A stretch of 20,751 bases of DNA from Candidatus Magasanikiibacteriota bacterium (GTDB lineage: Bacteria; Patescibacteriota; Patescibacteriia; Magasanikbacterales; GWA2-37-8): the NCBI GenBank assembly GCA_903853785.1, contig CAINUM010000029.1, positions 1 to 20,751 on the forward strand, read 5' to 3'. Each line of letters opens with the position of its first letter. Position 1 is the stretch's first letter. Position numbers and translations under genes: made by a program. The notes below the pieces were generated by a model, which had not been told where the DNA came from, searched no databases, and worked only from the letters and a program-made list of their open reading frames with translations. Shown here piece after piece: positions 1 to 7,651 of this stretch.

Positions 1-2
1 AT

Positions 3-311
3 ATAGGTCCATCTCAAGATGTGATAGCAATATCACCGGATAGTATTATAAACTATTTCAATTTTACAGGAGATTTATTTTTTTCCGGACACACTGGGTT
101 GCCATTTCTTTTTGCCTTAATTTTTTGGAATAATTATTGGTTGAGATGGGCATTTGTTTGTTGTTCAATAATGTTTGCAATAGTAGTTTTGCTTGGACAT
201 CTGCATTATTCCATCGATGTGTTTGCAGCCTATTTTATAACTTACGGAATTTTTCATATTAGTACAAATTTATTTAACAAAGAGTTTCATTTACTAAATT
301 CTTTGAAATAA
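3..311 (+). CDS. PAP2 / sphingomyelin-synthase-like membrane protein, C-terminal part (5' end outside window)
   Basis: The frame is open to the left edge, so the gene starts before the window; the GTG at 21 is probably an internal Val. About 102 residues remain. The motif GDLFFSGHT is followed about 45 residues later by GHLHYSIDVFAAY, in a hydrophobic context with two or three membrane segments. This pair matches the conserved SGH and HYxxDV motifs of the PAP2_C branch (sphingomyelin synthase-like) of the PAP2 phosphatase/phosphotransferase superfamily, where the two His and the Asp form the active site. Known members move or remove phospho-head groups on lipids at the outer face of the membrane. 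The actual substrate cannot be told. The gene ends in TAA, about 110 bases before the next gene. The family call is fairly secure; the function is inferred. Confidence 0.75.
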   Translation: MGPSQDVIAISPDSIINYFNFTGDLFFSGHTGLPFLFALIFWNNYWLRWAFVCCSIMFAIVVLLGHLHYSIDVFAAYFITYGIFHISTNLFNKEFHLLNSLK

Positions 312-316
312 TTTTC

Positions 317-345
317 TAGACAATAAATAGTTGCTGTGATATATT
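317..345 (+). promoter_or_regulatory. Candidate promoter for mntH
   Basis: TAGACA (317-322), a 17-base spacer and TATATT (340-345) form a plausible sigma70-type promoter in the gap between the PAP2-like gene and mntH. It would start transcription near 352, downstream of the GTG at 336, which supports the ATG at 423 as the mntH start. This is a pattern match only. Confidence 0.35.
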
Positions 346-405
346 ATCAGCAACCATCCTTCTTCTTGTTAGAGTATATCCTCCTAGATATTGTCCTTAC
401 TCTAA
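330..405 (+). repeat. Two inverted repeats in the mntH leader
   Basis: GTTGCTG (330-336) pairs with CAGCAAC (348-354) around an 11-base AT loop. TTAGAGTA (369-376) pairs perfectly with TACTCTAA (398-405) around 21 bases. Both lie between the PAP2-like gene and the mntH start. They could be an operator, an mRNA hairpin, or the 3' end signal of the upstream gene; no U-tract follows either one. I could not match them to a known metal regulator site or to the manganese riboswitch. Confidence 0.45.
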
Positions 406-422
406 ATTCAAATTTTATTATT

Positions 423-1769
423 ATGACCCATTTAAATTGGTTTAAATCTCACCAATGGAAACAGGGTGATGTTGTTAGTGATAAAAGTTTATCAGAATCA
501 CATAAATCTGTACCCATTCCTAAATCAATATCTTTTTGGAGAAAGATGTTGGCTTTTTCTGGCCCTGGATATTTAGTTGCTGTCGGATATATGGATCCAG
601 GTAATTGGGCAACGGATTTAGCAGGTGGTGCTAAATATGGCTATGCGTTATTGTTTGTAGTTTTGATATCCAGTTTATTTGCCATGTTGTTACAGTATTT
701 ATCTGCAAAAATAGGTATTGTCACTGGTCGTGATTTAGCCCAAGTATGTCGTGACAATTTTAGTAAGCGAACGTCTATATTTTTGTGGATCATGGCAGAG
801 ATCATGATTGTCGCATGTGATCTTGCAGAGGTTATTGGTTCAGCAATTGCTTTAAATTTATTATTTAAAATACCACTAGTAGTTGGAGTGATAATAACAG
901 CGGCGGATGTTTTTGTATTATTGTTATTGCAAAATCGTGGTTTTAGATATTTAGAGTCATTGGTGATCGTGTTGATAGGAACCATAATGGTTGCTTTTAG
1001 TTTGGAGCTAATTTTTGCGCAACCTGTAATTATTGATTTATTAGGTGGTTTTATTCCGACCGCCAATTTGTTTACCAATCGAGAAATGCTATATATTGCA
1101 ATAGGAATTTTGGGAGCGACAGTCATGCCGCATAATCTATTTTTACATTCGGCGATAGTTCAAACACGTGCCTACGAAGAAACGGAAGAAGGTAAAAAAG
1201 AGGCGTTGAAATTTTCAGCAATTGATTCCACTATTGCTTTGTCTTTTGCTTTTTATATTAATGCCGCCATTTTGATAGTATCGGCCGCAACTTTTTATAC
1301 ACGAGGTTTTGGGGAGGTAGCCGAAATTTCACAAGCTTATCAATTGTTTTCGCCTTTGCTCGGCGCGTCTTTAGCCTCCACATTATTTGCAGTTGCTCTA
1401 CTTGCATCTGGACAAAATTCGACGATTACTGGTACCTTAGCGGGACAGATAATCATGGAGGGTTTTTTAAATTTTAAACTTGCACCATGGTTGCGTCGGA
1501 TAATTACTCGATTGGTTGCAATTGTCCCAGCAGTTATTGCGATTATTTTGTATGGTAATCACAGTTTAAGTAAATTATTAATTTTAAGTCAGGTAGTTTT
1601 GAGTCTACAGTTGCCGTTTGCAGTTTTTCCGTTAGTTTATTTTACAGGCAAAAAGAATTTAATGGGTAGTTTTGTTAACAGTCCGTTATTGAAGATTTTG
1701 GCGTGGATTATTGCTTTTATTATTGTGGTTTTAAATATTTATCTTTTAACTTTTATTTTTACAGCTTAA
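423..1769 (+). CDS. mntH: Nramp family divalent metal transporter (MntH-like)
   Basis: A 448-residue multi-pass membrane protein. Nramp transporters import Mn2+ or Fe2+ with protons across the cytoplasmic membrane. The diagnostic unwound-helix motifs are intact: DPGN at residues 58-61 (TM1) and MPHN at 235-238 (TM6), which supply the metal-binding Asp, Asn and Met in characterised members. DLAEVIG in TM3 is also typical. About eleven hydrophobic segments fit the family, and the length is normal. An in-frame GTG at 336 would add 29 residues of unlikely sequence, and a candidate promoter would start the RNA past it, so the ATG at 423 is preferred; no SD is visible at either. The MBL-fold gene follows after 35 bases, probably in the same transcript. 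Mn2+ against Fe2+ preference cannot be told. Confidence 0.92.
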   Translation: MTHLNWFKSHQWKQGDVVSDKSLSESHKSVPIPKSISFWRKMLAFSGPGYLVAVGYMDPGNWATDLAGGAKYGYALLFVVLISSLFAMLLQYLSAKIGIVTGRDLAQVCRDNFSKRTSIFLWIMAEIMIVACDLAEVIGSAIALNLLFKIPLVVGVIITAADVFVLLLLQNRGFRYLESLVIVLIGTIMVAFSLELIFAQPVIIDLLGGFIPTANLFTNREMLYIAIGILGATVMPHNLFLHSAIVQTRAYEETEEGKKEALKFSAIDSTIALSFAFYINAAILIVSAATFYTRGFGEVAEISQAYQLFSPLLGASLASTLFAVALLASGQNSTITGTLAGQIIMEGFLNFKLAPWLRRIITRLVAIVPAVIAIILYGNHSLSKLLILSQVVLSLQLPFAVFPLVYFTGKKNLMGSFVNSPLLKILAWIIAFIIVVLNIYLLTFIFTA

Positions 1770-1804
1770 GCTTAAATTTATATATTAGCTCAACATTTGA
1801 AATT

Positions 1805-2548
1805 ATGAAAATTATTTTTTTGGGAACTAACGGTTGGTATGATTCTGCAACAGGTAGTACAGTCAGTGCTTTGATCGACAGTAAAGAGGCCTATATAATT
1901 TTAGACGCTGGCTTTGGTTTGGTTAAAGCGCGTGAATATATAAAAGAAGATAAACCGGTATATTTATTTCTTACACATTTTCATTTGGATCATATTTGTG
2001 GTTTGCATGCCATTTCTCGTTTGGGATTAAAGAAATCAATAACCATAATTAGTCACAAAGGCTTAAAAAGAATGTTAAAAAATGTTTTTAACCATCCTTA
2101 CGCCATGCCGCTAACAGATATAAATTTTAAAGTGAAAACACTTGAAGTAAAGGAAGGGCAACACGCTGTACCGATTAAATTTGATTGTTTAAAACTTAAC
2201 CATATTGACGATACCTTTGGATATAGATTTTATTTAGAAGATAAAATTATTTCATATTGTAGTGATACTAAACCGTGTGAAAATGATTTGAAATTAGCTA
2301 TGGGTGCTGACGTACTTATCCATGAATGTGGCTATAGCATACGACCAGAAAATGATTTTTGGGGACACACTGACCCAGAACAAGCCGGGGAAGTGGCAAA
2401 AAAAGCGGGAGTTAAAAAACTTTGTCTTACTCATTTTGGGCCAAATGCATTTGATACTAAAGCCAAAAGATTAGTTGGGGAAAAGCGTGCTAGAAAAATA
2501 TTTAAAAATACGATAGCGGCATTTGATGATACATTAATAAAATTATAA
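1805..2548 (+). CDS. MBL-fold metallo-hydrolase (RNase Z / beta-lactamase-like)
   Basis: A 247-residue soluble protein. The HxHxDH signature is present as HFHLDH (His58, His60, Asp62, His63), with further probable ligands at His133, Asp154 (CSDTK) and His210 (THFGP); these are the positions that hold two zinc or iron ions in the metallo-beta-lactamase fold. The N-terminus MKIIFLGTNG is the typical first strand of the RNase Z-like and phosphodiesterase branch. The reaction could be hydrolysis of a phosphodiester in RNA or a cyclic nucleotide; the exosite arm typical of tRNase Z is not obvious, so I do not call it rnz. The frame opens earlier, at 1703, but that extension overlaps mntH and has no family character, so the ATG at 1805 is chosen. 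It lies 35 bases after mntH and ends just before a terminator. Confidence 0.85.
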   Translation: MKIIFLGTNGWYDSATGSTVSALIDSKEAYIILDAGFGLVKAREYIKEDKPVYLFLTHFHLDHICGLHAISRLGLKKSITIISHKGLKRMLKNVFNHPYAMPLTDINFKVKTLEVKEGQHAVPIKFDCLKLNHIDDTFGYRFYLEDKIISYCSDTKPCENDLKLAMGADVLIHECGYSIRPENDFWGHTDPEQAGEVAKKAGVKKLCLTHFGPNAFDTKAKRLVGEKRARKIFKNTIAAFDDTLIKL

Positions 2549-2560
2549 AATTTAGAAATA

Positions 2561-2593
2561 AAAAATCCACCAATTATAAATGGTGGATTTTTT
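2561..2593. terminator. Bidirectional intrinsic terminator
   Basis: AAAAATCCACCA (2561-2572) and TGGTGGATTTTT (2581-2592) form a perfect 12-base stem with an 8-base loop. The A-run on the left and T-run on the right make it usable on both strands. It closes the mntH-MBL transcript and may also stop the opposing GC-rich gene. Confidence 0.9.
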
Positions 2594-2605
2594 ATTAATC
2601 GCTAC

Positions 2606-2621
2606 GATAAAATATTTTATC
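2606..2621. repeat. Perfect 16-bp palindrome
   Basis: GATAAAATATTTTATC reads the same on both strands. It sits just beyond the terminator, in the 3' flank of the GC-rich minus-strand gene. It may be a protein-binding site or chance in AT-rich DNA. Confidence 0.6.
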
Positions 2622-2666
2622 ACAGTGGTTAGCCGCGGTCATAGACGCGCGGGCAGAGTTGGTTTG

Positions 2667-2696
2667 AACCTTTCTCACGAAGGTGTTAGAAAGGTT
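2667..2696 (-). repeat. Inverted repeat at the stop codon of the GC-rich gene
   Basis: AACCTTTCT (2667-2675) and AGAAAGGTT (2688-2696) are a perfect 9-base inverted repeat with a 12-base loop; the right arm overlaps the TAA stop of the minus-strand gene. There is no T-run after it, so it is not a normal intrinsic terminator; it may stabilise the mRNA 3' end. The rest of the gap (2597-2666) is GC-rich, with no gene that I can support. Confidence 0.5.
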
Positions 2697-3510
2697 ACAG
2701 GAATTCTCCCCGGGGTTGTTTTCTTGCCCCAAAACGAAGTTTTTCCAATTCACCGGGCTTGATGCCGATCGCTTCCGGTGTGGCACCGGCTTTCTCCAGG
2801 TATTCGAGCAACCGAGTTACTCGAACATTAGAGCCGGGGAATGCGTAACAGCCTTGGCGCAGTCGGGTGAGGAGTCGGTGGGCGTGCCTTTTTTTGGCCA
2901 GCAAAACCCAGTCTTGCCACTTCTGTACTTGCTCTGGCGTTGGGTTGGCCCAATACTCGAGCAGTTTCTTTTGAAGCAATGGAGCGGGCAGTTCTTGGAG
3001 CGCTCGGTCTGGGTAATAGAAGAGTTGATCTTCGATGACCGTGCAACAGTGCGCCAAGTATTCAGCTCGTAACGATTGAACGTCTAGTTTGATTTCTTCC
3101 ACGGTGATACCGTGAATTTCCATCAGTCTCGAAATTCGTTCGATTTGTCTGCTGAATTGTGTGGGGCCATGACAGGCTTCCCGGATTGTCGGCACCCGTT
3201 CTTTGAGCTGTTGTTTCCAACGCTCGAAACAGGTCAATATCAGATCGCGGTATTCCTCCTGGCTAATACCCAAGTCCTCCATTGTAAGATGAAAGTTGCC
3301 GGAGATGTTGCCGATCGAAGACTCTCCCAGCAACTTTTCGGTCAGCCATTCGATGGCTTTTCCGGGAAGCGGGGTCTTCTCCTTGAGTTGGTTAAAGTGT
3401 TGGTGGCGAATCTTGATCTCGTGCTTGCGGTTAATCCGCGGCATGAGAAAAAAGACGGCATATCCGATGAGGATAATACCAACAGTGACAATAAGAACAA
3501 CAAAGGGCAT
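2695..3510 (-). CDS. GC-rich orphan: single-pass membrane protein of unknown function
   Basis: I do not recognise this 271-residue protein. It starts with a strongly hydrophobic segment (residues about 2-24, MPFVVLIVTVGIILIGYAVF) followed by Arg/Lys, so it is probably anchored with the remainder in the cytosol. The rest is helical and charged, rich in Glu, Arg, Leu and Gln, with no catalytic motif that I can name. The ATG at 3510 is chosen over one 16 codons earlier because a good SD (GGAGAAG) lies just before it and the membrane segment then begins at the N-terminus. Base composition is unlike its neighbours: one 60-base line (3181-3240) has 30 G/C, against 21 for a line in copA. It has its own promoter, diverges from the copper operon, and looks acquired or differently evolving. 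Confidence 0.75.
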   Translation of the reverse strand: MPFVVLIVTVGIILIGYAVFFLMPRINRKHEIKIRHQHFNQLKEKTPLPGKAIEWLTEKLLGESSIGNISGNFHLTMEDLGISQEEYRDLILTCFERWKQQLKERVPTIREACHGPTQFSRQIERISRLMEIHGITVEEIKLDVQSLRAEYLAHCCTVIEDQLFYYPDRALQELPAPLLQKKLLEYWANPTPEQVQKWQDWVLLAKKRHAHRLLTRLRQGCYAFPGSNVRVTRLLEYLEKAGATPEAIGIKPGELEKLRFGARKQPRGEFL

Positions 3511-3548
3511 GACTTCTCCAAAAGGTGGCAAGGAACATTTCTTTGGCA

Positions 3549-3577
3549 AACCTACCATATTTTAATGATTTTGTCAA
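3549..3577 (-). promoter_or_regulatory. Promoter for the GC-rich minus-strand gene
   Basis: On the minus strand, TTGACA (3577-3572), a 17-base spacer and TAGGTT (3554-3549). The -35 is consensus and the -10 weak. It would give a leader of roughly 30 bases holding the GGAGAAG ribosome site. Confidence 0.5.
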
Positions 3578-3605
3578 TGGGAAAAGGTATTTTTTTCTGC
3601 CATTA

Positions 3606-3634
3606 TTGACAGTGGATAAGTTATTTTGTATAAT
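3606..3634 (+). promoter_or_regulatory. Consensus sigma70 promoter of the copper operon
   Basis: TTGACA (3606-3611), exactly 17 bases, then TATAAT (3629-3634): a full consensus promoter. Such strength suits tight repression, and the CsoR-type operator lies directly on the predicted transcription start. Confidence 0.85.
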
Positions 3635-3659
3635 ATACCTATACCTATGGTCTAGGTAT
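3635..3659 (+). promoter_or_regulatory. CsoR-type copper operator
   Basis: ATACCTATGGTCTAGGTAT (3641-3659) is a 7-base perfect inverted repeat around 5 bases, and an extra half-site ATACCT lies directly before it (3635-3640). The pattern resembles known CsoR/FrmR-family operators (TAxCC...GGxTA). It begins one base after the -10 box, so a bound repressor would block initiation. The first gene of the operon encodes CsoR, which implies autoregulation released by Cu(I). Confidence 0.75.
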
Positions 3660-3687
3660 TAACTAAATTAATAATAAATATTAAATT

Positions 3688-3963
3688 ATGATTGAACCAT
3701 ATAAAGGAAAAATCAAATTAAGTCTAAAAAAAGCTCAGGGACAGTTAAAATTATTAGAAAAAATGATCGAAGAAGATCGTTATTGTATTGATGTCGCTCA
3801 ACAAATCAATGCCGCTATCGGTTTACTCAAGCAGGTGAATATTACAATTTTGGAAAATCATTTACAAAGTTGTGGTACCAATAAGTTGAATTCAAAAAGT
3901 CCAGAAGAAAAGGAAAAATTTATCAAAGAATTGATTAAAACTTTTAACTTAACTGGTAAATAA
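3688..3963 (+). CDS. csoR: CsoR-family copper-sensing transcriptional repressor
   Basis: A 91-residue all-helical protein of the DUF156 (CsoR/RcnR/FrmR) family. The Cu(I) ligand set is intact: Cys33 (YCIDV), His58 and Cys62 (NHLQSC), with the same spacing as Cys36-His61-Cys65 in characterised CsoR. KAQGQLKLLEKMIEEDRYC is the typical helix 1-2 region. In the family the tetramer binds its operator when free of copper and leaves it when Cu(I) binds. It is the first gene of the operon, behind a consensus promoter with a matching operator, and five bases before the HMA-UreH-cupredoxin gene. The Cys-His-Cys set favours copper over formaldehyde or nickel/cobalt sensing. Confidence 0.93.
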   Translation: MIEPYKGKIKLSLKKAQGQLKLLEKMIEEDRYCIDVAQQINAAIGLLKQVNITILENHLQSCGTNKLNSKSPEEKEKFIKELIKTFNLTGK

Positions 3964-3968
3964 TTTTT

Positions 3969-5261
3969 ATGCCTAAAATAATTCTTCCTATTCAAGGAAT
4001 GCATTGTAAATCATGTGAGATTTTGATTGAGCAGAATCTTAAAAAAGTGGAAGGTGTGAAAAGAGTAGATATCTCACACACCACAGGCCAAGCCCAGGTG
4101 TATTTTGACAGCAACCGGCCCGATCAAAGTAGCCTGGAAAATGCTGTAATAGAATCCGGTTACAAAATTGGCAAAAAACAAAAGAATGGATGGTTGTCAA
4201 AAGATGTTAGTGATTATCAAAATCTATTTTATGGTGCGGTGGTTTTATTCGTAGTATATTATGTAACTCGTGGTTTTGGATTATTCAATGTAAATGTAAA
4301 TACTGAAAATAGCGGTCTGGGAGTAGTCTTTTTAGTTGGTTTGGTAGCCGGTATTTCTACTTGTATGGCGATGGTAGGTGGCTTAGTATTAGGCTTGTCC
4401 GCTCGTCATGCCGAGCTTCATCCGGAAGCTACTGCACAACAAAAATTTCGCCCTCATTTATATTTCAATTTAGGACGTGTAGTTGGTTTTGCAGTACTTG
4501 GTGGAATTATAGGTTTGTTTGGATCTGCCTTTAAGTTATCTGCGGGATTTTTGGGAATTCTTACTTTTGTAGTTAGTTTAGTGATGATTTTTTTAGGTTT
4601 AAAACTGATCGCAATTTTTCCATTTTTACAAGATAAAAATATTGCTTTACCTAAAAGCATCGCGAAATTTTTTGGTCTTGGAAAAGAGAATCGTGAGTAT
4701 AGTCATCGCGGGGCTATAATGTCAGGTGTGGCCACTTTCTTTTTGCCTTGTGGATTTACACAGGCAATGCAACTTTACGCAGTAAGTTCTGGAAGTTTTT
4801 TTCAAGGTGCCGAAATTATGGGATTGTTCGCTTTAGGAACAGCACCAGGTTTGCTTGGTATCGGCGGTTTATCTTCGATTTTTAAAGGAAGAAAAGCTCG
4901 TATATTTTTTGCTGCGGCAGGAATAGCAGTTATTTTATTCGGTTGGTTTAATATTGGAAATGCTTCACATTTATTTGGCTCTAATTTGGAAAGTAACGAA
5001 CCGGTAAAATCTACAGTTCAAGAAGAGCAGGTAGTATATATGGATCAAGATTTTGACGGTTATAGTCCGAATGTTTTTACGGTAGAAAAGGGTCGTCCGG
5101 TAAAGTGGGTGATTAACTCTAAAACTTCATTTTCTTGTGCTAGCTATATTGTGATGCGTAAATTTAATATTGGAAAACCTCTACAACAAGGTGAAAATAT
5201 TTTTTATTTTAATCCTACAGAAATTGGAGAATTTAAATTTTCATGCTCAATGGGTATGTAG
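3969..5261 (+). CDS. HMA - UreH/DsbD-like membrane - cupredoxin protein, C-terminus cut by an in-frame TAG
   Basis: A 430-residue copper-handling membrane protein in three parts. Residues 1-70 form a heavy-metal-associated domain with GMHCKSC (Cys13, Cys16). Residues about 85-330 form six or more membrane helices of the UreH_2/TauE-DsbD type, with STCMAMVGG and FLPCGFTQAM, the paired Cys/Pro motifs expected for electron or metal transfer. Residues about 350-430 form a cupredoxin-like domain with the Cys-containing loops FSCAS and FSCSMGM. The stop at 5259-5261 is TAG; the same frame continues with ten codons, TGKFIVVDKK, and then TAA at 5292-5294. Homologues as I know them run SCSMGMY-x-G-x-F-x-VV, so the TAG sits where Tyr is expected and removes the last beta strand. 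The product may be shortened, read through, or non-functional. It is co-transcribed with csoR and copA, probably for copper sequestration or delivery outside the membrane. Confidence 0.85.
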   Translation: MPKIILPIQGMHCKSCEILIEQNLKKVEGVKRVDISHTTGQAQVYFDSNRPDQSSLENAVIESGYKIGKKQKNGWLSKDVSDYQNLFYGAVVLFVVYYVTRGFGLFNVNVNTENSGLGVVFLVGLVAGISTCMAMVGGLVLGLSARHAELHPEATAQQKFRPHLYFNLGRVVGFAVLGGIIGLFGSAFKLSAGFLGILTFVVSLVMIFLGLKLIAIFPFLQDKNIALPKSIAKFFGLGKENREYSHRGAIMSGVATFFLPCGFTQAMQLYAVSSGSFFQGAEIMGLFALGTAPGLLGIGGLSSIFKGRKARIFFAAAGIAVILFGWFNIGNASHLFGSNLESNEPVKSTVQEEQVVYMDQDFDGYSPNVFTVEKGRPVKWVINSKTSFSCASYIVMRKFNIGKPLQQGENIFYFNPTEIGEFKFSCSMGM

Positions 5262-5299
5262 ACCGGTAAATTTATTGTTGTAGATAAAAAATAATATAT

Positions 5300-7642
5300 A
5301 TGCCAAACAATTCCTCAAATATTAGTGTCAGTGGAATGCATTGTGCTTCATGTGCTTTGCTTATCACAAAAAAATTACAAGATACTCCTGGAGTAAAAGA
5401 AGCAAATGTAAATTTTGCTGCTGAAAAAGCGCATGTTATATATGATAAGGAAACCATTTCTGAAAATGATTTACTTAAAGCAGTTAAAGAAGCTGGATAT
5501 GGTGCAGAAATAGCTTCAAATAATTCACAAGCCGAGCAAGCCAAAAAAGTTCAGGAAATAAAAAAACTATTTCAAATGTTTTTGATTAGTTTGGTTTTAA
5601 GTTTACCATTGGCATATTTCATGATAATGGATTTTTTGAAATTTTTACCTGGTAAAACAACTTTACCATATCATGGAATAATTTCATTAATACTCACAAT
5701 TCCAGTGCAGTTTATTATTGGTGCTGGATTCTATCGTGGTTTTTGGAGTAGTCTGAAAATGAAAACTTTTAGCATGGATAGTTTGATTGCTATTGGTACT
5801 AGTACGGCTTTTTTTTATAGTTTGTGGCAATATATAGTTTATGTATCTGTGCACAAATCAATCATCGGAATAAACGGTGAAATGATTCCAGAATTATATT
5901 TTGAAACTGCCGCTTTTTTAATTACTTTTGTAGTGTTGGGAAAATGGCTTGAAGCCAAAGCTAAAGGCGGAACTTCTGAGGCAATTAAAAAATTAATGGG
6001 AATGCAACCAAATACTGCGCGCGTAATTCGCGGTGATGTTGAAATAGATTTACCACTTGATGAAGTGGTGGTAGGGGATATCGTCGTGGTGCGTCCTGGT
6101 GAAAAAATTCCAGTGGACGGAGAAATAACCAAAGGAAATTCAAGTGTGGATGAAAGTATGTTGACTGGTGAAAGTATTCCATCAGAAAAAAATATTGGAG
6201 ATAAAGTAGTTGGTGCTACTATAAACAAACACGGAAGTTTTGAATTCAAGGTAACTAAAGTTGGTCAGGAAACCGCCTTGTCGCAAATAATAAAATTAAT
6301 TGAAGATGCTCAAGGTAGTAAAGCTCCAATTCAAAATTTGGCTGATAATATTTCTGGTTGGTTCGTTCCAGTTGTATTGATAGTGGCGGCCCTGACTTTT
6401 GTAGTTTGGTTTTTCTTTTTGGGAGCGGGGATTACATTTAGTTTGATGGCTTTTACTTCTGTGATTGTGATTGCTTGTCCTTGTGCGCTTGGTTTAGCTA
6501 CACCGACGGCAATTATGGTTGGTACTGGCAAAGGGGCGGAGTATGGTATTTTAATTAAAGGTGGTGAACCACTCGAAGCGGCCTGCAAAGTGAAAATAAT
6601 TGTTTTTGATAAAACCGGCACATTAACGAAAGGTGAGCCTGAAGTGACAGATGTTGTCTTATTAGGCACAGTTGATGAAAATAATTTACTTTTGATTGCG
6701 TCGGCTCTTGAAAAAACATCCGAGCATCCATTGGCAGAAGCTATTGTAAAATACGCTCAGAAAAAATCTTTGTTGGTAGATGGAGTAGAAAAGTTTTTGG
6801 CAATTCCTGGCCACGGTGTTGAAGGTATTATAAATAATAAAAAATACTATTTTGGAAATCGTAAATTAATTATAGAAAATGCAAAATTAAGAATTGGTAA
6901 TATTGAAGATAAATTGCGTGCTTTAGAAGACGGTGGGAAAACCGCGATGATACTTGCTAACGAAACTGAAGTGATAGGATTTATAGCTGTGGCTGACACT
7001 ATCAAAGAAAGTTCACTTGAAGCTGTACAACAATTACAGAAACGCGGTTTACAGATTTACATGATTACGGGAGATAACCGACGTACTGCCGAAGCAATTG
7101 CAAAACAAGCCGGTATTAAAAATGTTTTGGCGGAAGTGTTACCACAAGATAAAGCAAATGAAATTAAAAAATTACAAGATCAAGGTGTGCGTGTGGCGAT
7201 GGTCGGAGATGGTATTAATGATGCACCGGCATTGGCCCAAGCTGACGTTGGTATCGCCATGGGTTCCGGAACGGATGTGGCGATGGAAACGGGTGGCATC
7301 GTGATTATTAAAAATGATTTGCGTGATGTCCTAACAGCGATTGATTTGAGCAAGGAGACGATGAACAAAATAAAACAGAATATGTTTTTTGCTCTACTTT
7401 ATAACGTAATTGGAATTCCGATCGCAGCGCGTTTATTTGTATCTTTTGGTTTGGTTCTTAAGCCAGAGTTAGCTGGATTGGCCATGGCCTTTAGTTCGAT
7501 CTCTGTGGTAACTAATTCTTTGTTACTAAAAAATTTCCGTCCCAGAAAAATAAATTGGTTTTCAATATTTGCTCCTTTTGTAATGGTTTTAATTTTTACT
7601 TTTATATTTTTGCAGTTTGGACGTTTGAGTGGAATGAAATAA
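5300..7642 (+). CDS. copA: Copper-translocating P1B-type ATPase (CopA)
   Basis: A 780-residue Cu(I) export pump of the cytoplasmic membrane. In order: one HMA domain with GMHCASC (Cys15, Cys18); the actuator TGES loop; the membrane CPC motif (393-395, in CPCALGLATP); the phosphorylation site DKTGT starting at Asp437; the SEHPLA nucleotide-binding motif; and GDGIND (636-641). The last helices carry YN and MAFSSxSV, the remaining Cu(I) ligand motifs of P1B-1 pumps, so copper rather than zinc is the substrate. The length is normal and nothing essential is missing. It starts 5 bases after the original TAA of the preceding frame, or 38 after its TAG, with no visible SD. A perfect 12-base terminator follows 9 bases past the stop. 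Expression should rise with copper through CsoR. Confidence 0.96.
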   Translation: MPNNSSNISVSGMHCASCALLITKKLQDTPGVKEANVNFAAEKAHVIYDKETISENDLLKAVKEAGYGAEIASNNSQAEQAKKVQEIKKLFQMFLISLVLSLPLAYFMIMDFLKFLPGKTTLPYHGIISLILTIPVQFIIGAGFYRGFWSSLKMKTFSMDSLIAIGTSTAFFYSLWQYIVYVSVHKSIIGINGEMIPELYFETAAFLITFVVLGKWLEAKAKGGTSEAIKKLMGMQPNTARVIRGDVEIDLPLDEVVVGDIVVVRPGEKIPVDGEITKGNSSVDESMLTGESIPSEKNIGDKVVGATINKHGSFEFKVTKVGQETALSQIIKLIEDAQGSKAPIQNLADNISGWFVPVVLIVAALTFVVWFFFLGAGITFSLMAFTSVIVIACPCALGLATPTAIMVGTGKGAEYGILIKGGEPLEAACKVKIIVFDKTGTLTKGEPEVTDVVLLGTVDENNLLLIASALEKTSEHPLAEAIVKYAQKKSLLVDGVEKFLAIPGHGVEGIINNKKYYFGNRKLIIENAKLRIGNIEDKLRALEDGGKTAMILANETEVIGFIAVADTIKESSLEAVQQLQKRGLQIYMITGDNRRTAEAIAKQAGIKNVLAEVLPQDKANEIKKLQDQGVRVAMVGDGINDAPALAQADVGIAMGSGTDVAMETGGIVIIKNDLRDVLTAIDLSKETMNKIKQNMFFALLYNVIGIPIAARLFVSFGLVLKPELAGLAMAFSSISVVTNSLLLKNFRPRKINWFSIFAPFVMVLIFTFIFLQFGRLSGMK

Positions 7643-7651
7643 AGCATGTTT

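Noticed and set aside
330..422. yybP-ykoY manganese riboswitch before mntH
   Set aside because: The conserved loop sequences of that riboswitch are not present; only simple inverted repeats are seen.
336..422. N-terminal extension of mntH from the GTG at 336
   Set aside because: The extension has no family character and the likely transcription start lies downstream of it.
2633..2700. tRNA-like segment (GGTTTGAACC resembles a T-arm)
   Set aside because: No acceptor stem, D-arm or anticodon arm can be folded around it.
5259..5261. General reassignment of TAG as a sense codon
   Set aside because: TAG properly ends the DUF1653 gene and the 140-residue gene in this window, so a local mutation is more likely.
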